From NCBI GenBank assembly GCA_001632435.1, contig KV423996.1, positions 62,001 to 126,000 of the forward strand: DNA of 64,000 nucleotides, in the 5' to 3' direction. The first letter of the stretch is position 1. Every line of letters starts with the position of its first letter. The position numbers were made by a program, and so were the translations under genes. Below, one piece after another: positions 11,192-22,238 of the stretch. The notes below the pieces were generated by a model. That model was not told the origin of the DNA. It saw only the letters and a list, made by a program, of their open reading frames with translations, and did no database searches. This stretch comes from Calocera cornea HHB12733 (taxonomy: Eukaryota > Basidiomycota > Dacrymycetes > Dacrymycetales > Dacrymycetaceae).

Positions 11192-13528
11192 ATCAAACCT
11201 CTCCCTGTACAAGTACAACGCGCGCATCGATGTCTCGATGGACGACTGTATCATAAAACCATCATTTACCGCCCTCTGCGGCCGGACACTCTCGGTTCTT
11301 CACTCTCTTGGACGCTCACGCACTCTCCTACGAACCTGCGCCTCGGCTGGCATACGTCTCCGAAATATGCCAACGCTCGCGCATCCCCCACTCCTGCCAA
11401 CCCACTCCCACTCCCACTCCCACCCCCATCTATCAGATCTCCCCTCCGCCCGAATCCCGCGCAGACTGTTCTCCAGCTATCTTGACTTTCCTGTTGTTTC
11501 GTTCTATTTCACAGATGTACTTTCATCAATCTTCAAACGGATGTGCTTCTCTCCTGCTCTATTCTGCGCCAGTCGGCAACAAACGTCTCGCGACAAAAAA
11601 GGCTAAGCGGATCACCCATCCCTGCATGGGAACCGTCCGATCATAGGCCGACGTTCCGATCCAGGGTCCCGCGCACCCTCACCCACCCTCCGCCGCTGAC
11701 GCATTCGATTACCAGTAACTTCGCGCCTCTTCCCTCCCTAGGCGTGTCCTTATTCTTCGCCCCGCTGGCCCGCTTCGCCCGATCCGGCCACGTGTGTGCC
11801 TGCAAGCCAAAATCCTTGTCCGCGAAGACGCAGGAAGACGCGCTTGCCCACGCTCGCCCATGCCCGGCTAAATCGTCTCGCACGTCGCGTCGCGTCTCGC
11901 TGCCGCATACCGCGGCCGACGGCAACTCTTCTCCAGCGACATGGCCGCGGTACACCTGCCCATTACCGCGGTGTACCGCTGGCTCGGACCAGCGCGTGAC
12001 AGCGCGTTGGCGGAACGCGCTCTTCGCACACACGCGGCCCGCGACGCGATCATTCGAGCGCGCGCGTGCTGGCGCCGACCTTATTTATTCATCTGCTTCA
12101 TCATTCATCCGACTGTTTTCCCTGCGGGAGAAGCGCCCGCAGACCGCCTCGACCGCCGGTTCGGCGGGACATATTACATCCCCGATAGGGCTTGCTCTCC
12201 CAGAGTCTCGCCTGGGCCGTGCAGTCTCTCGCCCTGGACATAAAGGATGACGCGACCTGGCTCAACCCGGCGGGATACCCTGCCCGCCTGCCTTGTACGG
12301 GTGATAGCCATCGATGCAGGTGATTGACGGGGCGCCTCGGTCGTGCCTATCTCTGCCGGGAGCTCGGTCGCCGATTTTCAGGCTCGAGCCTGTGAACGCC
12401 GGATCTAATGACGAGGAGTGGTGCTCTCAGGCCACTCTGCTGACCAACGGCCTGCAGCGAGCAGGAAGATTCGTCTGCCCGCGGCGGGAAACGTTCTCGC
12501 GACCCGGGCTCGTCTTATCAGCAGACGCGAGAATATCGGAGGTGAGCAGGCCTCCGTCGGTTGATGATATCAACTGACGTTTGTCGGATTTAGCATTACC
12601 TTTTCGGCTCGCGTCTATGCCCGTGATCGAAGTGATCGGTCCCCTACAAATGCGCGTGCGCCTGCAATGGTCTGACCGTCCATGGGAATGCCTTCCACAA
12701 TACGGAAGAAGTCGAATTCTGCCCACATATGTCACCCTTTCCGGATGCTCGGGTGGGTCCCTTTCTTCTGTCGCCTGTTTCCCTTTCTTGCTATGTCTTC
12801 AACTTTTCCGGTGGCTCCAAGTGGTACGTTGGTTACAAGTGGCACCACCCACGACGGTGACCGAGCATACTTGCTGGTCATCCCAATCAGACCTGTTGTA
12901 TCCTTACATATCTTTCCTATTTCCATCTTTATCATTATTAATAAGCTATACTGGTCTGCCGACCAGGTTTGTGCGAGGTTTCAGCGATTCAAGTTGTCTG
13001 ACGATGGTCTTCCATGAGACATTAGGGATAGAAGATGAACCGGGACCTTTTCGCGAGCCTGACCATTTCCTGCTCCACGGTTCCACCCCTCCACTTTCGA
13101 CGTTACTTCCTTGGGATACTTTGAGAGGATTGCATCGATCCAAGCAGTGTGTTTGCAATTGGCAAAGTCCCATTGTCGAATTCATCAATTGAGAATTGAT
13201 CTCACTTGAACGCAGGCCTGTATATCAGCGCTGTTCTTACGATCCATTAGCCATCTCCGCCTCTCCACCCAATTATGTATTCTCGAAAGGTTGAACACAT
13301 AAGACGTAATGGATGAGGCACCTCAGCCTGGATCGGCAGTTTCGTGCAAAGTTAAGCGCCGGAAAATGCCCGGCCCTAAGTCTCGGCGCGTCGAGGGGCA
13401 GTGCAGGCAAGCTTCTCGACATCTACGTCCCCTGATGCACTTCCGTCTCTCCTGACCTCGACTGAAGCTCTATATTCCTCTCGTCCCATCATACTCCACA
13501 GCAGGGTTACTTTCCAGAAACTGTTGGC
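11192..13528. other. 2.3 kb interval, no supported gene
   Basis: After the WOPR stop there is a TC-rich stretch with a short CCCACT repeat (about 11400-11425). A plus frame at 12581-13192 (203 codons) is open but matches nothing I know and its hydrophobic runs look incidental. The final few hundred bases are the likely promoter of the first kinase fusion gene. Confidence 0.45.
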
Positions 13529-16133
13529 ATGACGGAATCTGGAGCAACTAACTGTATCAATTGCACGATTCGGTGAGATCAGGTCTAGAGATTTGGCGTT
13601 TATCGCTCACTCCGCGACAGGCGCCTGCCATGCAACAGGAAGCGTCCCACATGCCGCCGGTGTGACGAGGAGCAAGCTGAAGTAGTCGGAAATGCTCCTC
13701 TGTTATTTAGGCTGAGATTGATCACATCGCTACAGTGCTCATATACATGGACTCTTGGACCGGCCGTTTTCCGTCTCTTCCGCCCGGAGCAGAACTTAAA
13801 CAAGAGTATACGGCTGAATATGAAGGAGCATCAATCCGGAAGGGGGGGCTTTGGAAGAATCTACAAGACCACTACCCATGACGGGCAACTGGTTGCTGTG
13901 AAAGTATTGTTCGAAAGTATGTACTTGCCCACGAGGGCGTTGGAAGTAAGGCAAGCCCTTGGGTGCGTCCAGCGGAATCTAATCGAGCACTGCAGCTCAC
14001 TCTGCGCGAGGCGTGGACCTGGTCTCATTTGAATCATCCAAACGTCGTTCCGTTTCTCGGAGTAGCGGATTACAAGGTGATCTGTCCCGGGGCTCTTCCT
14101 CAGCTCAGCTTGGTTTCGCGTTGGATGGCCCACGGCAACATTATGGAGTATACACGTGAGCATCCGTCCGCGGACCGGCTTCCATTGGTCGGTCTTTTAC
14201 CCACAGTAAGGGAACACATACTGACCCTCTTTAGCTGACTGATATTGCTAAGGGGGTGAATTATCTCCACACAGTACCATCCCCTCCCATCATTCATGGT
14301 GACCTGAAGGGGGTATGTTTCGACAAGATACTTCTGGGACCTCAGCAATCTAATGATTGGTCTAGGACAATATTCTGGTTGATCTGCGTGAAGGGAAACC
14401 AGTTGCGTGTCTTACTGACTTCGGACTGGCACGCGTGGTCGAGTCCGTAGACGAAGAGGGGATTTCTACAACGAGTACGGCCGCTATGGGGAACGTCCGG
14501 TGGATGGCTCCTGAACGTATTGACCATCAGAATCATGGAATAGCAAAGCTCATTGATGCGAAGACAACCCAAAGTGATGTATTCGAGATGATGCGAACTT
14601 TTTTCCAGGCGAGTCTCAAGTCTGGGGCACAGGGCGATCATCCTGACCAGCGCGCCGTGTAGATATTGACAGGTGAACCGCCATTTTCTGGGGAACACAA
14701 ATGGGCCGTGTTTGATGCAGTTCGACTGGGCCACAAACCGAAGCGACCGATTTGTGATGGCCTGGATGGGCTGATCGATGACCTTTCGGATCTCATGGAT
14801 GCTGGATGGGCCCAAGAGAGAGCACTTCGGCCGTCGGCGTTGGAAACTGTGGAGGACTTGGATATGCTGACCAAGCTCCGTTCAAAGGTAGGCCGCCCTA
14901 TTTGTGCTGACTAGGATCTCGATCGCTAACAGTAGACAGGGCGATATAGTTGATCTCCCCACCTTTATCAGTTTAAAAGGCTCTCCACGAATGCGAGCCA
15001 GATTCAGCCGGTACTTCGACCGCATTACCAGCATCCACATCGACGCAGCAACGGACGCGTACCAAGGAAGCGTGGCCATTGTTGAGGACGTAAAGCGTGA
15101 ATTCCCAATCCTTCGGTGGAGAGAACTCTACATTCGGACACGTAACCTGCATGAATTGGATGAAGCATTACTCTTGTGTCGTCGGCAAATTGGTCAGCCT
15201 GACATCGCGCTGCACTTGAGAACGTTGTCGCTGCAGTGTCGCCGTGCGTGGTCGTCTGACGAAAGCCTTACATCAATAAAACGAATACAAGACCTCGCTC
15301 CGCAGCTTCGAAAGCTCTCTTTATTCGACGTTCCGTTGCTATGGGAGGGACTATACGTTTGGGACATTGAAGAGCTGGAATTGAGCGCCGTTCGGCAGAA
15401 GGATATGTTCCCATTACCAACGTTGAAGACATGGCATGACATACTGATGGCCTCACCAAGCTTGCGCAAGCTCTCTCTCCAGCATTCGACGCAACGGAGT
15501 CAAGACATAGAGACGATGCACTTGCGGGACTTTAACATGACGCATGATGCCCCTTGGGGTAGCCGGAGAAGCTCCCATACGCAAGCGGTTGACCATCCGC
15601 GCCTTCGAATGCTGCGCTGCGTTAAGGTCGAACAAGATGTCATTTTGGGCATTATGAATTTGGTGGAGCGTGCCGACTTGGAGTGTCTCATCCTGGCACA
15701 TACTAGTGTTCAATCAAACTCGCTCCTCAACCCCGGTTGTGATCCTCTCTGGATTCTGGGTCCTTTCGTCTGGAGGCGATGGCCGAGCCTACGCATGCTC
15801 TCGTTGCGGGGTATCACCTTGACTTCTGAAACGATGCTGCAACTCTTCGCACATCTCCCGGACTTAGAAGCGCTCGACATTTGCGAATACAACAGACATC
15901 ATTCACTGAGAAGCGAGAAGGAAGCGCTACTTCCCAAACTTGCTATCCTTCGTGCTTTGCCTCGAACCATCGACGATATTCAGAGACTCACGGGAAGGTC
16001 ATTTCAAGCGACCGAGTTGACGCGGCTTCGAGAGCTTGATCTACCACAACATGCTCTTCTTATTGCCTACAGCGACCATCTCACGTGGGGAGGAGAGTCA
16101 AAGTGGTACTGGAGTGGGTCACAAGGAGCATGA
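13529..16133 (+). CDS. Zn2Cys6-TKL kinase-LRR fusion protein, copy 1
   Basis: Eight exons: 13529-13572, 13621-13681, 13736-13945, 13996-14187, 14235-14312, 14366-14608, 14663-14887, 14940-16133; 748 aa. Residues 9-36 form a complete binuclear cluster C-x2-C-x6-C-x6-C-x2-C-x6-C (C9, C12, C19, C26, C29, C36). Kinase domain about 60-350: GRGGFGRIY loop, K91 in VAVKV, HGDLKGDN (D192, K194), DFG (D213), TTSTA activation segment and a regular APE (MAPER). All catalytic residues are present. Residues 352-748 are leucine-rich with repeated LRxLxL patterns like agaricomycete F-box/LRR proteins. Intron 6 has a GC donor (14609). DNA binding and kinase activity are inferred from motifs; substrates are unknown. 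The only family member here with a normal APE. Confidence 0.82.
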
Positions 16134-16453
16134 TGAGTGTGGAGGAAGGAGCGGAAGAATCGCGTATGGATCGATATGTATGAGAAGGATGTCAGATACC
16201 GACGTCGCTAGGTGCTTGCGCTGATGGGCCAGGGGAATGTTCTTATCGGAAGTCGTAGGTTTGTGTTTTCGCGATCTGAGCCATGAGATAGCAAAGTGAA
16301 ATGCGACAGTGTCAAACCCCCTTGCGGGCGATGGGTCTCAGATGGGGAAGGCAGACAGACCATGACCTGAGATATTGACAGAATGGAAACACTCCCATGG
16401 AATCGGTACATACGAAGCACACAGCCGAATCGTGGAAATCCCTTCATGACCTT
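16134..16453. other. Spacer after kinase copy 1
   Basis: Intergenic sequence between convergent genes; nothing seen beyond the shared 3' ends of the kinase gene and the MRS2 relic. Confidence 0.4.
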
Positions 16454-16950
16454 CTACCTACAGTATTGCCATGGCATCGGCGATACCAGATGGAAGCTCA
16501 TGGAGCAGGGCTGGTCATGCAGTCCCCAGCAGCGAATCGCGCACTGGATAATAAGAGGGTTGTCTGAGAGGATGCAGCTTGTAGGCGAGATATGTTCTGT
16601 TGTACGGTTGGTGCAAGGCAAGATGTGTATCCGACGTACTGCACTGTTCTGCACCAAGAGTGAACATCGCAAGGGCGGTTGACCAGGCAGGCCAAGCACG
16701 TTTCGAATTGCAATTCTACGTCGTCATCACGGCATATGTCCTTTGCAATCCCATCCTCCGCATCACTCAGACATGTCATCCTCGTATCTGCCGGCTCGCT
16801 GAGCATGTCGTCCAGGGCAGCCTTCTGCTCTTGCGCCTGTCGGAGGTGTTCGGTTTGTGCCCGTTCATAAGTGTAGTACTGCCGGTTGATCTGGGTTGCC
16901 AACCCGGTTAGCGACCGAATTCAATGACACTTGCACCATTCTTCTTCAAG
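16454..16950 (-). pseudogene. Relic of MRS2-type magnesium transporter
   Basis: On the minus strand this stretch encodes a 40-residue block (AALDDMLSEPAD through DDDVELQFETCL) that parallels exon 3 of the intact transporter at 22.2-23.8 kb, followed by the former intron and a block (QQNISRLQAASS, TLLLSS) parallel to its exon 4. The GMN motif, both membrane helices and the N-terminal part are missing. It sits just downstream of, and convergent with, kinase copy 1. The intact gene has the same position relative to kinase copy 2, so this is the decayed partner in a segmental duplication. The limits are approximate. Confidence 0.75.
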
Positions 16951-17500
16951 TAGGTTATTATCAAAGTCAATCAGAATGCACTTTTGAGCATGATGAAGAT
17001 GGTCGCAATTTCTGCCTTGGAGGTCTGGTGGACGCTTAACCGCACACGCGATGCCCGCGCCACTGCGCCTCGCGCTCTGCATCGCTCACCTGCCTGCTCC
17101 CCGCTGCCGTACCCTCCAAGCAACCCTCTCTTTACCGCTCGCCTGCAATGGGAGCTGTGCTGACATGCCGTTGTACCCAGTGTGAAGCAGGAACTCGGGG
17201 ACGTTAGGACCATGTTTGCCGCGACCGATGAGTGTGGTGAAGCTGCTCGACACGCCTGCATCTGTAAATGGGCACCGCGCACGAAGAGCGACAAGAAAGT
17301 AGAGGCCAAGGAGGATCACGTTGCGCTTTAAAACAGCTCAGTACGTCTTTCTTGCTTGATTTCTCTCTTTCTCTTTTTATAACTTGTGTCCTATCTATCA
17401 TACTTTGCCTCTTCTCGCCCTTCCCGCGCGCTCTCCTGCCCGCGCTTTCTTCAACCCACTCCGCCGCCCTCTCAACCACTCCCCGCGCTCTGCCGGTACT
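16951..17500. other. Interval without a supported gene
   Basis: T/C-rich sequence around 17340-17500. No protein, RNA or repeat that I can support. Confidence 0.35.
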
Positions 17501-17509
17501 GCCACATCC

Positions 17510-18790
17510 CTCGCTCATCCTCTGGTGGAAACTCTCGTCTGCTGCTTGGGATGCTAACACCCCTGCAGCGAACCAATGCTCGAAGAAGTCCCGGAACGCG
17601 TGCTTCAGATCGAGGAGTAGGGAGCCGGGTCTCCTAACGCAGGCCGTTCACCTTGGCAAGGACGAGCTTGAGTGCATGCATATTACCAGGACGTCCTTCT
17701 AGGTGTTGAGGAGCTAGGAGCTTGGTGCGTTTTCCAACTGTTGGTTGAGGGTGCCGTACTGATGTGCATATGCGTGGAAACCGTAGGTATCAGGCAAATT
17801 ACCTTCCACCGTCCGTACCCCTCTCCCGCTCCCACACCAGCGAGAGCATCTCCTCCCTTCGACCAAGCGCGCACGGAGTCCCATCAGTTGGACAGGGAGG
17901 CGAGCAATTTGTTGGAGGGGCAGGCGAGCTCGATGAGCAGGGGCAGGCATCGGGGCGAGTGGTGGTAGAGGGACACTAGCGCTGACGGAGGATGGGGGGG
18001 AAGAGGAAGATTCGATGGTCTGCCCCGCGACTGCGAATGGAGCCGGAAGAGGGGGAGGGAACGCAATCGCGGGGAGGGGGCGACGAGGACGAAGACGAGG
18101 ATGACTGACTCCCCCCCCCCCGGCCGCCCCACCCCACTACCACCACCCCGGGGCTGACCGCCAGAACTGCCGAGTCACCACACCTCGCTCGGCAGGCAAG
18201 CTCCAAATCCCCGCGCTCCGGCCCCGGCCTCGCAGGGGCCCGCTTACCCCGGGAGAGGAGCAAGGTCCAGGACGTGTTGGTGCGCGGGGGGGGTGGGGGG
18301 GACGACGAGGAGGGGTCAGATGCTGGGCTCGTGTACTCCGACGACGTGGAGGGCAAGGGGGAGGGCAGTGATATCGATCTGAGACTAGGCATCTGGAATG
18401 GACCTCCAGGGGGCGGGGTGTAGAGGGGCATGCACCCCCACCGAAGCAGGGAGCGCCCCCCTCCTTTCGGCCACCACTGCGCGTGCCGCCCCCCTGGCCC
18501 AAAGGGGGTGAGCAGCTCTCGCGCCCCGCCACCGCCGTCGCCGCCTACGCCACCCCGCAGGAACGGGTGCTATGAGGGGACGCCCGTGCAAAGGAAGAAG
18601 GAGGAGCTGGAGGAGGTTCGGACCCCGTTTGATACTGCTGATGAGAGTGATGCAGAGGCGCTGCTCGGCGGGGCAGGGAAATGGGAGGCCGGATGGACGC
18701 TTTGCGGATCTTGTTTAGGTTCGCCTGGTTCTTTCTGTCAGCAGCCTCTCTCGGTCATTGTAAGATGGGCAACCGGGACTATCCAGCCAT
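17510..18790 (+). pseudogene. Possible degraded coding region, Ser/Pro/Gly-rich, unknown
   Basis: Stretches of protein-like sequence occur on the plus strand in changing frames: a hydrophobic piece with LLVEGAVLMCICVE (about 17735), a PTPARASPPFDQARTE segment (about 17840), a long Arg/Gly-rich part (18000-18400), and RKKEELEEVRTPFDTADESDAEALLGG followed by a hydrophobic FAWFFLSAASLG run near 18710-18760. I do not recognise the family. The frame changes and a 12-base C run near 18111-18122 suggest either unmodelled introns or decay. It could also be chance in GC-rich DNA, although the charged segment at 18590-18680 looks genuinely coding. Confidence 0.3.
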
Positions 18791-19077
18791 AATTATCAGG
18801 CAGGTTTGAGCCGAGATTGGAATAGCTGCAAGCGAGAGGAATAGTGAGGGACATCGGACCGGCACACTCTACGCACAGCTTCGGATCAGGGGGGATGACG
18901 ACTTTCCCGAGGCGCCTCGAAGGTAAGCTATGCACTGCCGCTCAGGTTCGTGCTTCACAGCCTCGGTCGGTCCGGGAATCCGACAACAGACCCTCAAGGG
19001 GGCCAAGACTTCAAAAGCCAAGCGATAGCGCGCAGCCGCATCGTCTCCTAGCTCACGCTTCAGGTTCAGGTTCGACA

Positions 19078-21965
19078 ATGGAGGCCGCTGACCACAATGC
19101 GTGCATCTCATGCGCGGCACGGTAAGCATTCATCAGAGCCCGAGCGCGGCCGTTTACTCTGGGTTCGGTACCCAGCAAGCTCAAATGCAATCGCACTCGC
19201 CCAGTCTGCAATTCGTGTGCTCAGGAGCACCATTCAGTATGTCGTTCAATTGCCGCGCTTATTCATGAACTCACGTAACTCACAGTGCTCCTATGAATGG
19301 ACCATTGGAGAAGGGATCTACAGTCTGTTCCCACCATCTGCCAATCTAAACGACAAAATATCGCTGGAGATGCGATCTTCACAAGATAGCCTGGGTGGCT
19401 TTGCGCGGATTTACCGGACTCCTATGTCGTCTGGTCGACTGGTTGCTGTCAAGGTTTTTTTTGAGAACAAATGGATCCATGAAAGAGACATTGTGGTATG
19501 CCATGCCGGGGCATTGAGCACAGGCCCCTTGTCTGATGACCAGTGTTCCAGCTCTCTCTTCGTGAGGCGTTGATCTGGCAGGATCTGAATCATCCAAATG
19601 TTGTCCCATTTCTGGGAATCGCCAATTATCAAGCAATCTGTGCTGGTGCATTACCCCAGCTCTGTCTTGTTTCACCGTGGATGTCGGCTGGCAACATAAT
19701 GGAGTACATAGCATCCAACCCCGAAGAGAGCCGCTTACCATTCGTACGCCATCCCTGAGGCCTGTCCTCGGCCATTGGACTAGCTAACGGCTCGCAGCTG
19801 TTGGATGTGGTAGATGCCGTATCCTATCTTCACAACCATCCTAAGGGACCTGTCATACACGGGGATTTGAAAGGCGTGAGTGGCACATACTGGGTGACAC
19901 TAACAACACCAAGCTAACCACTGTGCTCTTCAGAATAATATCCTCATCGACTTGGGTGAGAAACGGCTTATTGCTCGTGTCACCGACTTTGGTTTAGCTC
20001 ACATAATGGAATCAACACTGCAAGACGGTATGACTACCACCAGCACGGCCTTCCAAGGCAACTCCAGGTGGATGGCTTTCGAGCGAATGCTTCCCAGCGA
20101 GTATGGGCTGCGACAGGCGGCCGCCAAGTCCAAGGCTAGCGACGTGTTTGAGCTAATGCGCACGTTCTTCCAGGTGCTTAATGTTTCTGCTTACTGCCCA
20201 CACAGGCTGGAGCTACAGTCGCTGACATCTATATCAGATCCTCACAGGGAGATTGCCCTTCCACGGAAAGTCTGACATTGAGGCTATGGTGGCCGTAGTT
20301 CAGCGTCAAAACCCAGAGCGGCCAACAGACCACTGTCGTGATTTGGATGATCTGCGGTGGAACTTGATGTTGCAGGCCTGGTCTGACATTCGGGAAGAGC
20401 GTCCGTCACTTATGGAGGTGCAACACGATATTGCAGAAAGCTTACGCCTCGAGCGACTGCTATTGGTATGTGATATTTGAAGCTATACTGGCTCAGAGTG
20501 AAGCTGATGGTTTCTTGCTCCGTAGGATAACAAGAAGTACGTGGATCTGAAGCTCCTTGTGATGGGTGATATCCCTCGGGAACGACTGGTCTACAAGAAG
20601 GCACTGCTGTCTGCTCTCTCCCTCAAATATCTGCCTGTTCGGGATCATCTTGAAGTCTTGGAGCCATTGATTTCAGGCCTCCACTTGAGATCACTCCGAG
20701 TAGAGGAGCTCGTGCTGGTGTCAGACAACCGTCTCGGTGAAGAGTACAGCGCAAGAAAGCATGAATCAATCTTTAAGGATAAGTCGGGTCTGGAGCAGCT
20801 TGTGCTCGTCCTCTGGCATGCGTGTCAAGAGCTGCAACGTCTGGAAGTTAGCGGTAGACCTGGGCAGCTGCCGTTGCCTATCAATGAGCTGGTCAGCAAA
20901 TATGTTCCCAACATCACCACGCTGTGTATAAAATGGGTCGCATTCGAGTACGATCGACTCTCATTTGAACGGCTGCGAAACCTGGAGATCCGACGCGTCA
21001 CCTGGCGCAATATATCAACCCAGTGGGTTCGTGAATGGGGAGAAGTCTTGCGAAATGTGGTGGAATTGGAACAGCTGGTCATTGAGGACAGCACAACGGA
21101 GGAGGGCCCTTGGAAACAAGCCTATCTGGCTCTTACCGGGATTGAAAGAAATAACACGGCAGACGCCCCTCTCGTTGTACTCGAAGACTTGAAAGTACGA
21201 GCTCCGAAGCTGCGGGCATTGCAACTACACACGGCGACAACGTACATGGCACTGACCTTTATGGCGTTGCTGTCACGTACGAATCTCTCTACCCTGTCTT
21301 TGTGGGTCAAGGTAACCACGGGGGACATGATCCTTACTCAGATTGGCCGCTGCTGGCCTCGCCTGCAGGTTCTGGCATTGAACTTGGAGCTATTCCCAAC
21401 GGAGCAGCCTCGGAGACTCTTCCGCACACTCACACGGCTGAAGGTGCTAGAGTGGAACGAAAACGACATCATCAAACACCTGCTACTAGACCCAGAGCCA
21501 ATAATTCTGCCACGCCTGAAGACGCTCAGGGTACATACGGTTGTCCTGGTCAGGTCGGGCCGCGAACACAATATTCTTGATTTGCTCTCCGCCGACGTTT
21601 GGCAGGAGACTGCGGTAAAGAAGGTACTGTTTGACAAGGCGCACGTGCTGGGGCAATTGAGAAACTGCCGTGTCCAGACGGAAGACCTAGGACAGCTACG
21701 AGTCGGATGGTTCAAGCCCTGCAATGGCTTCCAGGAGCTGAGAGAAGATTTGGAACCGTCTTGGAGAGTTTATTCACAAAGCGAGCTCAAGGAGAAAGCT
21801 TTTGGTTTACGCGGGTGGCAGGACGCAACTTCCACGCTCGGAGAAGATACAGATGACGAGTCGGAAGAGACCCCAAACGATGCTACAGCCGGGCACGAGT
21901 GGGCAAGACGTTCCAGTCTTTGGTCGTCCAGCAGGTCTGTCAGAGACGCTGTTTATTATGGATGA
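19078..21965 (+). CDS. Zn2Cys6-TKL kinase-LRR fusion protein, copy 2
   Basis: Exons 19078-19121, 19176-19236, 19286-19495, 19552-19743, 19798-19875, 19934-20173, 20238-20465, 20526-21965; 830 aa, no lesion seen. The cluster (C9, C12, C19, C26, C29, C36) is the most canonical of the six: CISCAARKLKCNRTRPVC has the basic RKxKC stretch of Gal4-type fingers. Kinase: LGGFARIY loop, VAVKVFF lysine, HGDLKGNN, TDFGLAH, TTSTA, then WMAFERM where a phenylalanine replaces the proline of APE. The C-terminal 480 residues are leucine-rich with LRxLxL units and end in an acidic/serine region (EDTDDESEE). Exons 1-5 have exactly the same lengths as in copy 1. The MRS2-like gene follows it convergently at 274 bases distance. 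Confidence 0.83.
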
Positions 21966-22238
21966 TGAAACGAAACTTGGCACTGTGTCTGGTGTCTTGG
22001 GGGAGTGGATTCCTGGCCTTTCGCACCTTCCTACTTGCAGAAGGAATAGTTGTGGAGATATTGCCGCTGATTCCAAGCAGGTGCAAGGTTGAACAGACTC
22101 AGAGCTCAGAGGCTGGACATCAGATCTCCTACGGAACTACACTTCTTGTATGATCAAGGCCATAAATTACACCATCATATCCTTCTACAACATGAAAGCT
22201 GCCCATCCATGCGCCACCCTTCGAGATCAGACACTTCC

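Noticed and set aside
12581..13192. 203-codon plus frame before kinase copy 1
   Set aside because: No recognisable motif; Trp/Leu-rich runs look incidental and the kinase gene's own first exon follows after its promoter.
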